Assembly (NCBI RefSeq): GCF_002813425.1
Contig: NZ_PHUL01000001.1
Span: forward strand, 1,616,001-1,680,000
From: Cellulophaga sp. RHA19
GTDB taxonomy: Bacteria > Bacteroidota > Bacteroidia > Flavobacteriales > Flavobacteriaceae
Direction of reading: 5' to 3'
Length of the DNA stretch: 64,000 nucleotides
Position numbers and translations under genes: made by a program. Below the pieces are notes generated by a model. That model was not told the origin of the DNA. It was given only the letters and a program-made list of their open reading frames with translations, and did not search any database. The first letter of the stretch is position 1, and each line of letters begins with the position of its first letter. Shown piece by piece: positions 1-8,829 of this stretch.

Positions 1-1
1 T

Positions 2-871
2 AAGTATTTTTATCAAAACAGAGATGTAAATGATGAAGGGTTGGTCTTTATTTACCACAATTGGGAATCTGGAACAGATAACTCTCCTATTTGGGATGAT
101 ATTTGGAAAACAATGAACCCTCCAGATTATACTTTTGAACGTAGAGACACTACACACGTAGATGCATCACAAAGACCAAGTAAAAGAGAGTATGATCATT
201 ATTTGTATATCATAGAAATAGCTAAAGAGCATAATTATAACGATGCTAAAATAGCAGAGTTATCTCCTTTTTTAGTAATAGACCCATTATTTAATGCTAT
301 GTTAATAAAGTCTAATCAAGCATTAATTAACTTGTATACACTTATTGGTGATAATGATGATAAAATAGCACAACTTGTAAAATGGCAAGGAAAAAGTATA
401 AAAGGCTTTAACAAAAAGTTGTGGGATAAAGATTTAGGTGCTTATGTACACTATGATTTAAGAAAGGATAAACCAATAAGTTTTGTAACATCATCATCTT
501 TTTCTCCTTTGTTTGCAAACATACCAAGTAAAGAGAGAGCAGATATTTTGGTAAATACAATGATGACAAAATTTGGAGGAGAAGATAAGTACTTATGTGC
601 TTCTTTTGATCCAGAAAGTGATCGTTTTGACCCTAAAAAATACTGGAGAGGTCCTGTTTGGATTAATATGAACTGGATTTTGTTCTACGGATTAAAAAAT
701 TACGAGTACAATAATATTGCAGATCGCATAAAAGAAGATTCTATAGAGCTTATTGAAAAATTTGGCTTTTACGAGTATTTTAACTGTAAAAAAGGAACAG
801 AGGATGCTGGTTATGGCGGAGATAATTTTTCATGGAGTGCAGCATTGCTTATAGATTTTTTAAATAATTAA
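2..871 (+). CDS. GH63/MGH1-like glycoside hydrolase, 3' part (5' end outside window)
   Basis: The frame is open from the left edge, so the gene starts outside the window and about 289 C-terminal residues are visible. The TTG at 41 is an internal codon, not a start. Visible motifs are those of the (alpha/alpha)6-barrel trehalase-like/MGH1 hydrolases: HNWESGTDNSPIWDD near the left edge, which in this family carries the general-acid Asp, YWRGPVWINMNW in the middle, and a closing NFSWSAALLI. The family includes mannosylglycerate and glucosylglycerate hydrolases as well as other alpha-glycosidases. A symporter starts 12 nt downstream and glycerate kinase follows, which favours a glycosylglycerate substrate (inference). 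No signal peptide can be judged. Family assignment is confident; substrate is not. Confidence 0.85.
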   Translation, partial: KYFYQNRDVNDEGLVFIYHNWESGTDNSPIWDDIWKTMNPPDYTFERRDTTHVDASQRPSKREYDHYLYIIEIAKEHNYNDAKIAELSPFLVIDPLFNAMLIKSNQALINLYTLIGDNDDKIAQLVKWQGKSIKGFNKKLWDKDLGAYVHYDLRKDKPISFVTSSSFSPLFANIPSKERADILVNTMMTKFGGEDKYLCASFDPESDRFDPKKYWRGPVWINMNWILFYGLKNYEYNNIADRIKEDSIELIEKFGFYEYFNCKKGTEDAGYGGDNFSWSAALLIDFLNN

Positions 872-883
872 TTAAACCAGAGT

Positions 884-2530
884 ATGAACTATATAGACTA
901 TGCAATTGTTGGGCTTTACCTTTTTGGGTTCTTGGCAATGGGCTATTTTTTTAAGGAAAATAAAGACTCTAAAGACTACTTTTTAGGAGGTAAAAGTCTT
1001 GGGTGGTTTCCTTTAAGCCTATCTACCATGGCAACACAATTGTCTGCTATTAGTTTTATTTCTGCACCAGCATTTGTTGGATTAAAATTAGGAGGTGGGA
1101 TGAAATGGCTAACGTTTGAGTTTGCCGTTCCATTAGCAATGATTTTTATAATGGTCATTATAGTTCCTCCTTTGTTTAGATCTGGAGTTGTTAGTATTTA
1201 TGAGTTTGTAGAAAGACGTTTTCATTCATCTACACGTATGCTTTTAAGCGTGGTTTTTTTAATAAGCAGAGCTTTAGCAACGGGAGTAATGGTATACACT
1301 ATTTCTATAATATTGCAAGCTGTTTTAGATATAGATTATGTGTATACAGTATTAATTATAAGTGTTATAACTATAATTTATTCTTGGCAAGGAGGTATGA
1401 AAGCCGTTGTTTGGGGAGATGCAATACAAATGATAATACTTTTTGTAGGCTTAATAATATGTCTTTTTTATGGTTGGTCTTTACTAGATAGTCATGGAGG
1501 TATAGGACAAGGTTTTGCTCCTGAAAGATTACAGGTAATAGACTTTAATTGGGGAATAGGAGAAGGCCAAGAATATGGTTTATGGCCAATGTTAATTGGT
1601 GGTTTCTTTTTATATGTTTCTTATTATGGTTGTGACCAAACACAAGCACAAAGATTGCTGTCTGCAAAAAATGAAAGTACCATACGCAAGTTGTTATTAG
1701 CAAACGGACTGTTGCGTTTTCCTGTTGTATTACTGTATTGTACTATAGGTTTGGTTGTAGGTACTTTGGTTATAAAAGCCCCCGATTTTTTAAATGATAT
1801 TGCTGTAATGACAGAAAAGTATTTTCCTGCAGAATATGCCGCTACTGGCGCTAAAGCAGATTTAATGATACCTATTTTTATTACCAAATATTTACCCCAC
1901 GGGTTAATTGGTCTGTTAATGGTAGGAATACTTTCTGCAGCAATGTCTACTTTAAGCTCAACAGTAAATTCACTATCTGCAGTTACAGTTGAAGATTTTT
2001 TTAATAGAGGAGGTAAAAAAATATCAACAAAAAAATACATGATGGTCTCTAAAATCTCAGTGGTTTTTTGGGGTCTTGTGTGTATGGCTAGCTCGTTTTT
2101 GTTTGGTGGCAGTAAAAGTGCAGTAATAGAAATTATAAATGCAATTGGTTCTGTTTTTTATGGACCAGTTTTAGTAACCTTTTTGCTAGCTATGTTTTCA
2201 AAAAAGGTAAACTATAAAGGTATAAATGCAGGTATTTTAATAGGTGTTTTGGTTAATCTTATTTTTTCTAAAACAATGCAAAATATTGTAGGCATAGATT
2301 TAGGAATACATATTTTTTGGATATGGTTAAACTTTACAGGTGTGCTATTAACTTTGGCTATTAGTTATTTAGTAAGTTATTTAACAGGTTGGCAAAAAGA
2401 CACTAGTAATTTATTGATAAATGTATTTCCTAAAAAATCAGATTTTTTAATAAAAGAAGTTTATATATTATTAGGCTTTTTTGTTGTTATACTTATTCTA
2501 AGTTTTCTAATTCCCCAAATATATAGTTAG
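884..2530 (+). CDS. sodium:solute symporter (SSS/SLC5 family)
   Basis: A 548-residue polytopic inner-membrane protein with roughly 13-14 hydrophobic segments. The N-terminus (a short helix, then SKDYFLGGKSLGWFPLSLS) and the TQLSAISFISAPAF stretch are typical of the SSS family, which couples Na+ entry to uptake of sugars, organic acids, amino acids or osmolytes. It starts 12 nt after the glycoside hydrolase and ends 1 nt before glycerate kinase, so the three are probably co-transcribed. The likely cargo is what the neighbours process: a glycosylglycerate or one of its products (inference). The full length is normal for the family. Confidence 0.92.
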   Translation: MNYIDYAIVGLYLFGFLAMGYFFKENKDSKDYFLGGKSLGWFPLSLSTMATQLSAISFISAPAFVGLKLGGGMKWLTFEFAVPLAMIFIMVIIVPPLFRSGVVSIYEFVERRFHSSTRMLLSVVFLISRALATGVMVYTISIILQAVLDIDYVYTVLIISVITIIYSWQGGMKAVVWGDAIQMIILFVGLIICLFYGWSLLDSHGGIGQGFAPERLQVIDFNWGIGEGQEYGLWPMLIGGFFLYVSYYGCDQTQAQRLLSAKNESTIRKLLLANGLLRFPVVLLYCTIGLVVGTLVIKAPDFLNDIAVMTEKYFPAEYAATGAKADLMIPIFITKYLPHGLIGLLMVGILSAAMSTLSSTVNSLSAVTVEDFFNRGGKKISTKKYMMVSKISVVFWGLVCMASSFLFGGSKSAVIEIINAIGSVFYGPVLVTFLLAMFSKKVNYKGINAGILIGVLVNLIFSKTMQNIVGIDLGIHIFWIWLNFTGVLLTLAISYLVSYLTGWQKDTSNLLINVFPKKSDFLIKEVYILLGFFVVILILSFLIPQIYS

Positions 2531-2531
2531 C

Positions 2532-3719
2532 ATGAATTATTTAGTTATTCCAGATAAGTTTAAGGGCTCATTAACTGCTAATGAAGTAATACAATCAATT
2601 ACTAGTGGTTTACAAAGAGCGGACAAATCACCTTCTGTAAAGTCAATTTTAGCATCAGATGGTGGTGACGGTTTTTTAGACGCCGTTGCTTGTAAAATTA
2701 TGGTGCAAAAAGTATATGTAGATACTATAAATCCAATAGGAGATAAGCTAAGAACATATTACTTACTTAATAAAGACACTAAAACGGCTTACGTAGAGCT
2801 TGCTAAAGCATCTGGTTTAGAGTTGTTAAAAGCCAAAGAACGTAGTGCTAAAAAAACATCTACATTTGGTACAGGTCTTTTAATTAAAGATGCCATTAAA
2901 AAAGGCGCAACAAGTATTTATTTAGGTCTTGGCGGTAGCGCAACTAATGATGCTGGTATGGGATTGGCTGCGGCTTTAGGGTATTCTTTTTTTAATGAAG
3001 ACGGTATGGCATTAAACCCAATTGGAGAAAATTTGTCTAAAGTTTTTAAAATAGAGCGCAATGCTACGGTTACTATTTTAAATAGGATAAAATTTTATGC
3101 AGTTAATGATGTAGATAACCCTTTGTTTGGTGAAAATGGAGCTGCAAAAGTTTATGCAAAGCAAAAAGGAGCAACTGCAAAAGATATAGAGATTTTAGAT
3201 AAAGGACTAGAGTACTTTAGTTCTGTTATAAAACATTCTATGCTGTTAGATCATTCATTTTTGCCAGGAGCTGGTGCTGCTGGAGGAACAGCTTTTGGTT
3301 TAAAAACTTTTTTTAATGCCGAATTTATTAGCGGTGTAAAATTTTTACTAGAACTAACAGAGGTTCCAAAAATGCTAAAGACTAAAAAAATTGATTGTAT
3401 AATTACTGGTGAAGGTAAAATAGACAGTCAAACTAATAATGGAAAGCTAGTAAAAGGTGTTGTAGATTTAGCTAGGCATTATAATATTCCTGTAATTGCC
3501 ATTTGTGGTAAATTAGACGCAGATGAGGAACAGTTAAGTAAAATTGGTTTAAATGAAGCATTAGAAATTTACGATCCTAAAAAAGGAGTAGATTATAGCA
3601 TAAAAAATGCAGCTATGCTTGTGGAAGAAATTATATATCAGTTTTTTAAAAATGGTAGGCGTAAAGCACAAAAAAAAGTTAACGTAAGTAAAATTCTTTC
3701 AAAATTTAATATATTTTAA
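2532..3719 (+). CDS. glycerate kinase (GlxK/GarK family)
   Basis: Phosphorylates D-glycerate with ATP, giving 2-phosphoglycerate in most members of this family, which enters lower glycolysis. The 395-residue protein starts with PDKFKGSLTA, the family's N-terminal signature, and carries GLGGSATNDAGMG at residues 132-144 and IITGEGKID further on. The length is close to the usual 370-390, with a short Lys-rich C-terminal tail of about 20 residues (RRKAQKKVNVSK). The start lies 1 nt after the symporter stop, so translation is probably coupled. In this setting it would consume glycerate released by the upstream hydrolase. Confidence 0.93.
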   Translation: MNYLVIPDKFKGSLTANEVIQSITSGLQRADKSPSVKSILASDGGDGFLDAVACKIMVQKVYVDTINPIGDKLRTYYLLNKDTKTAYVELAKASGLELLKAKERSAKKTSTFGTGLLIKDAIKKGATSIYLGLGGSATNDAGMGLAAALGYSFFNEDGMALNPIGENLSKVFKIERNATVTILNRIKFYAVNDVDNPLFGENGAAKVYAKQKGATAKDIEILDKGLEYFSSVIKHSMLLDHSFLPGAGAAGGTAFGLKTFFNAEFISGVKFLLELTEVPKMLKTKKIDCIITGEGKIDSQTNNGKLVKGVVDLARHYNIPVIAICGKLDADEEQLSKIGLNEALEIYDPKKGVDYSIKNAAMLVEEIIYQFFKNGRRKAQKKVNVSKILSKFNIF

Positions 3720-3773
3720 GATAAACTGTAGGTTTTTTAAGGTTTCTTTAAGAGGTATCGTTTAGGATAAAAT

Positions 3774-3781
3774 TACATTTG
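3774..3781 (+). promoter_or_regulatory. Bacteroidota -7 box (TACATTTG) upstream of the TonB-dependent receptor gene
   Basis: TACATTTG matches the Bacteroidota primary-sigma -7 consensus TAnnTTTG and lies 27 nt before the ATG at 3809. A clear -33 TTG at the usual distance is not visible. It suggests the receptor has its own promoter rather than depending on the glycerate-kinase operon. Confidence 0.5.
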
Positions 3782-3808
3782 CTTGGAACGAACTAAGCAA
3801 AACCCAAA

Positions 3809-6562
3809 ATGAAATTATTTTTATCGCTAGTACTAATGCTAACCACATTAGCTAGCTTTTCTCAATCTAAACAGAAACCCTTTGATGTTTCTGGGATTAT
3901 TATTACAGCAGACGACAACCAACCATTAGAGTCTGCAACTGTTTATTTGCAAAGAGTAAAAGACAGTTCTTTAGTAACATATACAATTACAGATCAGGAC
4001 GGAGCTTTTACCTTAGAGGGTAAAACCTATGATGCAAGTTTAAATATGTTTATCTCATACATAGGCTATAAAACTTACACTAAAAAAATACAAATATCAA
4101 AAGACAAAATTAATTTAGGTCAGGTTAATTTACAAGTAGATGAAAATTTACTAGATGAGGTTGTGGTTAAGGCTACAGCGCCAGTAACTGTAAAAAAAGA
4201 CACATTAGAGTTTAATGTTAATTCTTTTAAGACTAAAAAAGATGCAAATGTAGAAGATTTGCTAAAAAAGTTACCAGGTGTAGAGGTAGATGAAAATGGA
4301 AAAATTACTATAAACGGTAATGATGTTAGTAATATTTACGTAAACGGGAAACCTTTTTTTGGTGACGATCCTACAATTACTACGCGGAATTTAACTAAAG
4401 ATCTTATAGAAAAAGTACAAATTACAGACACTAAAACAAAATCACAAGCTTTTACAGGTGAGGAGTCTGAGTCTGAAGCTAAAACAATTAACCTTACTAT
4501 AAAAGAAGAAAAAAACAAAGGTGTTTTTGGTAAAGCCTCTGCCGGTGGTGGTACAGATGAACGGTATGAAGCAGCTGCAATGGTAAACCTTTTTGATAAC
4601 GACCAAAGATTAAGCTTACTCTTTGGTGGTAATAATATTAATTCTGCTGGCTTTAGTTTTGGAGATTTAAGTAATATGTTTAGCGTTGTTGGTGGCGGAG
4701 GTGCTGGCAGTGGAATAACAACTTCTAAAAATGCCGGATTAAATTATACAGATAAGCTAAATGATAAAGTAGATATTTCTGCAGATTACTTTTATAAAGA
4801 AAGTAATACAGAGAATGATAATGCAAGTCAGCGAGAAAATATTTTACCAGACTCAAGGTATTTTACAAACTCAAGATCCAATTCTCTTGCAGATAATTTT
4901 GAGCACGAAGCAAACTTAGAATTAGAAATAGAGCTAGATTCTACATTGCGTATAGATTTTGAACCAACTTTTACTTACGGAAAAAATACAAGTTCATACA
5001 CAAGTATGGAGGAGTCTAGAAATGAGGAAAATTTTATTACCAATGAATCTGCATCTAATTCTTTTTCTGAAGGTACATCTAGTAATTTTAGAAACGATAT
5101 AGATATTACTAAAAAAATAGGGTCTAAAGGTTCTTTTTTACGTGTAAGTATTACTAATGGAATTAGAGAATCTAACACAGAAAACTTTCTTAATTCACAA
5201 ACAGAAATATACGGTGATAATGCAGAGTCTATTAGTAGAGATCAGTTTACAGATGGAGAGCAAAAAACTACAACTTTAAATACAGGACTTACATATAGAA
5301 TTCCATTAGTTAAAGATGTACTTTCTTTAGATCTTAAATATGATTATAGGTCAGATAAAGATGAAGATGTAAAAAGTACTTTTGACTTAGATAACACATC
5401 ACAAGAATTTACTAATTTTAATAAAGCTTTAAGTACAGATTTTGAATATAAAAACGATAGAAGCACTCCAGGACTTCGTTTAAATTACAAAAAAGATAAA
5501 TTAAGTCTAAATTTTAGAGGTAGTTATATTTATAGAACGCTAGAGAATAAAGATGCGTTAAGACCAGAGCTTAACTTAAAACGTAATTTTGAGGCCCTAG
5601 AATTGTCTTCTAGGTTTACTTATAGGTTTAGTCCTAAGGCTAGAATTTTTGCGCGTTATTCTTTAGACAATAATACACCAAGTTTAAACCAGTTGCAACC
5701 TTTTGAAAATGTTAACGACCCATTAAATACCGTAGTTGGTAACCCTGGTTTAGAGCCAACCACTACTCATAGGCTAAATTTAGGTTATGGCAAACATAAT
5801 TTTCAGAAAGGATTAACTATTTGGTCTTATGCAGGTTTTAATATTGATAAAAACCAAATAGTTGCTAAAACTACTATTAATGATGACTTTGTTAGAAGTA
5901 CAACGTACGCTAACGTAAATGGCGGATACAGCGCAAGAGGTAATATTTTTGCAAGCAAAACTAAAAGGTTAGACACTTTAAGAACATTAAAATTTGGAGT
6001 AGGATTTTTTGGTAACGTTAATAAGTCTATCAATTTTAATAATAATATTAAATATAGCGCAACAAATACTTCTTTAAATCCATCTTTAGAGCTTACGTTT
6101 AATTGGAAAGATGTTATGGAAATTATACCTAGGTATTCTGTGTCATTTACTAAAAATACTTTTGATTTAGATCAATTTAATAATCAAGATTTTAAATATC
6201 AAACTTTAGGTATAAGAACAGCTACTTTTGTGCCTAAAAAATTAGAGTGGCGTAATGATGTTAACTATACATACAACCCAAATGTAGGGCCAGGTTTTCA
6301 AAAAAGTGCTTGGTTTTGGAACACAACTTTAGCGTATTCTATTTTAAAAAATAATGGTACAGTTTCTTTAAAAGCATATGATTTGCTTAACCAAAATACA
6401 AATGCAAGGCGTATAGCAACGGGGAACTACATACAAGATAGTCAAAGCACGGTGTTGCAGCGTTATTTTATGTTAAGCTTTAGTTGGAAATTTAATAGCC
6501 TTGGAAGTGGTAAAATGCCACAACAAAGAGGCAGAAGAGGATCTTACCGTCACTACGGATAA
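3809..6562 (+). CDS. TonB-dependent receptor-like outer-membrane beta-barrel (OMP_b-brl_3 type)
   Basis: 917 residues. A signal peptide (MKLFLSLVLMLTTLASFSQ) is followed by a carboxypeptidase-regulatory-like domain at about 25-110, then a plug-like region at about 115-235 with VEDLLKKLPGVEVDENGKI and the VYVNGKPFF-type segment typical of this family, then a long beta-barrel to the C-terminus. There is no SusD partner. The ligand is unknown; such proteins import or move peptides, siderophores or other compounds across the outer membrane. The C-terminus ends in a basic RGRRGSYRHYG tail rather than the usual terminal aromatic. It has its own promoter-like box, so a link to the upstream catabolic cassette is only positional. 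Confidence 0.88.
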   Translation: MKLFLSLVLMLTTLASFSQSKQKPFDVSGIIITADDNQPLESATVYLQRVKDSSLVTYTITDQDGAFTLEGKTYDASLNMFISYIGYKTYTKKIQISKDKINLGQVNLQVDENLLDEVVVKATAPVTVKKDTLEFNVNSFKTKKDANVEDLLKKLPGVEVDENGKITINGNDVSNIYVNGKPFFGDDPTITTRNLTKDLIEKVQITDTKTKSQAFTGEESESEAKTINLTIKEEKNKGVFGKASAGGGTDERYEAAAMVNLFDNDQRLSLLFGGNNINSAGFSFGDLSNMFSVVGGGGAGSGITTSKNAGLNYTDKLNDKVDISADYFYKESNTENDNASQRENILPDSRYFTNSRSNSLADNFEHEANLELEIELDSTLRIDFEPTFTYGKNTSSYTSMEESRNEENFITNESASNSFSEGTSSNFRNDIDITKKIGSKGSFLRVSITNGIRESNTENFLNSQTEIYGDNAESISRDQFTDGEQKTTTLNTGLTYRIPLVKDVLSLDLKYDYRSDKDEDVKSTFDLDNTSQEFTNFNKALSTDFEYKNDRSTPGLRLNYKKDKLSLNFRGSYIYRTLENKDALRPELNLKRNFEALELSSRFTYRFSPKARIFARYSLDNNTPSLNQLQPFENVNDPLNTVVGNPGLEPTTTHRLNLGYGKHNFQKGLTIWSYAGFNIDKNQIVAKTTINDDFVRSTTYANVNGGYSARGNIFASKTKRLDTLRTLKFGVGFFGNVNKSINFNNNIKYSATNTSLNPSLELTFNWKDVMEIIPRYSVSFTKNTFDLDQFNNQDFKYQTLGIRTATFVPKKLEWRNDVNYTYNPNVGPGFQKSAWFWNTTLAYSILKNNGTVSLKAYDLLNQNTNARRIATGNYIQDSQSTVLQRYFMLSFSWKFNSLGSGKMPQQRGRRGSYRHYG

Positions 6563-6587
6563 ATATTTTAAAAGAATAGTAGAGCAT

Positions 6588-6632
6588 AAAAAAACTCCCT
6601 TAACTACATTAAAAGTTAAGGGAGTTTTTTGT
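6588..6632. terminator. bidirectional intrinsic terminator
   Basis: A 13-bp perfect stem (arms 6593-6605 and 6614-6626, AACTCCCTTAACT and its complement) is flanked by an A run on the left and a T run on the right. It can serve both the receptor gene on the plus strand and the TPM gene on the minus strand, which converge here. Confidence 0.88.
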
Positions 6633-6646
6633 TTTTTTAATGTTGT

Positions 6647-7435
6647 TTACCAACCACCAGAAGCGCCACCGCCACCAAAGCCGCCTCCGCCAAAGCCACC
6701 ACCAAAACCTCCTGTGCTGCCTCCGCCAAAGCTGCCGCCTCCGCCAAAACCACCAGAAGAACCTCCGCGGCCAAGGTTGCTTAATATTATAATATCTAAC
6801 AAATCTATTCCTGTAGATCTGTTGCCACCGTTATTGCCGCCATTGTTTCTCTTTTTGTTTATCAATATTAAAATAATAATAAAGAAAACAATAAAAGGTA
6901 AAAAAGATTCTAAACGAAGCTTAGTAAGATTTCTATCTTCTTTAAATTCACCTTTTAACGCGCTAAAAATAGCATCTGTACCGTAGTTTAAGCCGCTGTA
7001 ATAATCTCCGCTTTTAAATTGGGGTATAATTACGTTGTTTATTATTTGGTGGGCTGTAATGTCTGGTAATCTTCCTTCAACTCCGTAACCAGTATTTATG
7101 GCAATTTTTCTATCATTTTTAGCTAATAGAATTAAAATACCGTTGTCTTTTCCTTTTTGACCAAGCTCCCATTTTTGTCCCCATTGTGCACCCAAAAAGT
7201 TAATGTTTTCACCTTCTGTACTTGGTATAACAGCAATAACTATTTGTGTAGATGTGCTGTCAGAATAACTTATAAGTTTGCGTTCTAAACTACTTTTATC
7301 AGTAGGAGATAAAAGATTGGCATAGTCATATACACTAGTTTCTAACTCGGGTTTTTCAGGAATTTTATATTGTGCAAAACTTAAATTTGCTACAACAAAA
7401 AATAAGAGTAATAAGTTAACCTTTAGATATTTCAT
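6647..7435 (-). CDS. exported TPM-domain protein with Gly-rich tail (YgcG-like)
   Basis: 262 residues from the ATG at 7435. An in-frame ATG at 7453 is possible, but the hydrophobic signal sequence (MKYLKVNLLLLFFVVANLSFA) begins at 7435. Next comes a TPM (Psb32/YgcG) domain at about 30-165 with PELETSVYDYANLLS and a GVEGRLPDI segment, one transmembrane helix near 180-195, and a C-terminal tail made of GGFGGGG-type repeats ending in GGW. In plants and some bacteria TPM domains assist membrane-protein repair or have phosphatase activity. The start overlaps the previous gene by 20 nt, so the two are probably translationally coupled. The Gly-rich tail gives a proline-rich reading frame on the other strand that is not a gene. 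Confidence 0.88.
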   Translation of the reverse strand: MKYLKVNLLLLFFVVANLSFAQYKIPEKPELETSVYDYANLLSPTDKSSLERKLISYSDSTSTQIVIAVIPSTEGENINFLGAQWGQKWELGQKGKDNGILILLAKNDRKIAINTGYGVEGRLPDITAHQIINNVIIPQFKSGDYYSGLNYGTDAIFSALKGEFKEDRNLTKLRLESFLPFIVFFIIILILINKKRNNGGNNGGNRSTGIDLLDIIILSNLGRGGSSGGFGGGGSFGGGSTGGFGGGFGGGGFGGGGASGGW

Positions 7436-7853
7436 TACTAAGTTCATTGGCATCAGTATGTAACCAAGGAAAATGAGTTTCTAACTCTTTCCCGGCTTTT
7501 AAAACACCATTAATAATTCCTTGTTTAAAATTTCCTTTGGTAAATTCAGCTTGAATAGCATCTTTGGTTGTATTCCAAAAATCTTTAGGCACAGCATTAT
7601 TTATGCCTTTATCACCATAAATAACAAACTTTTTATCAAGCACAGCAATGTAAAGTAATACGCCATTTTCTGCCTTAGTGTTGTCCATTTTTAAATAATG
7701 AAAAACTTCTTGAGCTCTTTTGTAGTGTTCTATATTGCTTTTTGCTTCAATATGTACTCTAATTTCACCAGAAGTATTTTTCTCTGCAGCTACAATGGCA
7801 GCTACAATTTCTTGTTCTTCAGTAGCAGTTAAAAACTCTTCAACCTTAGACAT
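7416..7853 (-). CDS. cytoplasmic TPM-domain protein
   Basis: 145 residues from the ATG at 7853 (MSKVEEFLTATEEQEI). Upstream in-frame starts would run into the LemA gene, so this start, 7 nt after the LemA stop, is preferred. It has one TPM domain (EIVAAIVAAEKNTSGEIRVH, later GVLLYIAVLDKKFVIYGDKG) and no signal peptide or membrane helix. It therefore differs from its neighbour, which has the same fold but is exported. The LemA-TPM-TPM order is common in Bacteroidota. Function is unproven; a membrane-stress role is inferred from the family. Confidence 0.88.
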   Translation of the reverse strand: MSKVEEFLTATEEQEIVAAIVAAEKNTSGEIRVHIEAKSNIEHYKRAQEVFHYLKMDNTKAENGVLLYIAVLDKKFVIYGDKGINNAVPKDFWNTTKDAIQAEFTKGNFKQGIINGVLKAGKELETHFPWLHTDANELSNEISKG

Positions 7854-7860
7854 AGGACTA

Positions 7861-8460
7861 TTATTTAAAGTCAAAACTTGCATCTGGTGCTTTTTCTGAA
7901 CCTTCATCAGCACTAAATAAAGCCATTGGTTCAAAATTAGCTATAGCGGCAATAATGTTTGTAGGTATCTTTTTTATATGAATATTATAGTCTCCTGCAA
8001 TATCATTAAATCTATTACGCTCTACGTTTATTCTGTTTTCTGTGCCTTCTATTTGTGTCTGTAACTCTAAAAAGTTTTTGTTAGATTTAAGGTCAGGATA
8101 ACGTTCTACAGATACCAATAATTTGCTAAGTGCGCCAGTTAACCCACTTTGCACTTTGCTAAATTGCGCTATTTGTTCTGGTGTCATATTAGATGGGTCT
8201 ATGTTTATAGACGTTGCTTTAGCTCTTGCATTTATAACACCAGTTAAAGTGCTTTTTTCAAAATCTGCTGCACCTTGTACTGTTTTTACTAAGTTACCAA
8301 TAAGGTCATTTCTTCTTTGGTAAGAGCTTTCTACATTTGCCCATTGCTTAACAGCTTGTCCTTTCATTTCTACTAAGGTATTATTTGCGCTAACATACCA
8401 GCCGCCAAGAGCTAGTAGCAATACAACAAAAAAGGCAAGTACAATTAATAATTTTTTCAT
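7861..8460 (-). CDS. LemA family protein
   Basis: 199 residues with an N-terminal membrane anchor (residues 4-24) followed by the family signature around VEMKGQAVKQWANVESSYQ and RRNDLIGNLVKTVQG, then a long helical-bundle domain outside the membrane. LemA proteins are poorly understood envelope proteins that often sit next to TPM-domain genes, as here. It lies 39 nt downstream of the MerR regulator and 7 nt before the next gene, in one minus-strand operon with them. Confidence 0.93.
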   Translation of the reverse strand: MKKLLIVLAFFVVLLLALGGWYVSANNTLVEMKGQAVKQWANVESSYQRRNDLIGNLVKTVQGAADFEKSTLTGVINARAKATSINIDPSNMTPEQIAQFSKVQSGLTGALSKLLVSVERYPDLKSNKNFLELQTQIEGTENRINVERNRFNDIAGDYNIHIKKIPTNIIAAIANFEPMALFSADEGSEKAPDASFDFK

Positions 8461-8499
8461 AGTTATGTTTTTAGTGTTTAGTTTATATGTAATTAATGG

Positions 8500-8829
8500 T
8501 TATAATTGATCTTTTATTTTTAGAAGCTCTGACTTAACATTCTCTAGTTTTGTAATAATATCAAAATTAGAAAGTGTTTTTTTCTTTTCTTCTTTTAAAT
8601 GAGTTTTGGCACCATCTAGTGTAAAGCCTCTTTCTTTTACAAGGTGGTAAATTAACTGTAAATTTTTTATGTCTTGCGGAGTAAATTTACGGTTGCCTTT
8701 TGCATTTTTTTTTGGTTTTAAAACATCAAACTCCTTTTCCCAAAAACGTATTAAAGACGTATTTACGTTAAAAGCCTTGGCTACTTCGCCAATACCATAA
8801 TATCTTTTTTCTGGAAGTTGTATATGCAT
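8500..8829 (-). CDS. MerR-family transcriptional regulator
   Basis: 109 residues. A MerR winged helix-turn-helix occupies about residues 9-77 (YYGIGEVAKAFNVNTSLIRF, then RKFTPQDI), followed by a short helical tail likely to dimerise. It has no cysteine-rich effector domain, so it is a minimal member. The start codon overlaps the stop of the M23 peptidase gene by one base (TAATG), which implies translational coupling. It may regulate its own operon of envelope genes, but no operator was identified. Confidence 0.92.
   Translation of the reverse strand: MHIQLPEKRYYGIGEVAKAFNVNTSLIRFWEKEFDVLKPKKNAKGNRKFTPQDIKNLQLIYHLVKERGFTLDGAKTHLKEEKKKTLSNFDIITKLENVKSELLKIKDQL

Noticed and set aside
41..871. 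TTG at 41 as the start of the glycoside hydrolase
   Set aside because: The frame is open to the left edge and the family motif begins right there, so the gene extends beyond the window.
6501..6986. Proline-rich plus-strand reading frame
   Set aside because: It is the complement of the Gly-rich tail of the exported TPM protein and the terminator; no start context or family.
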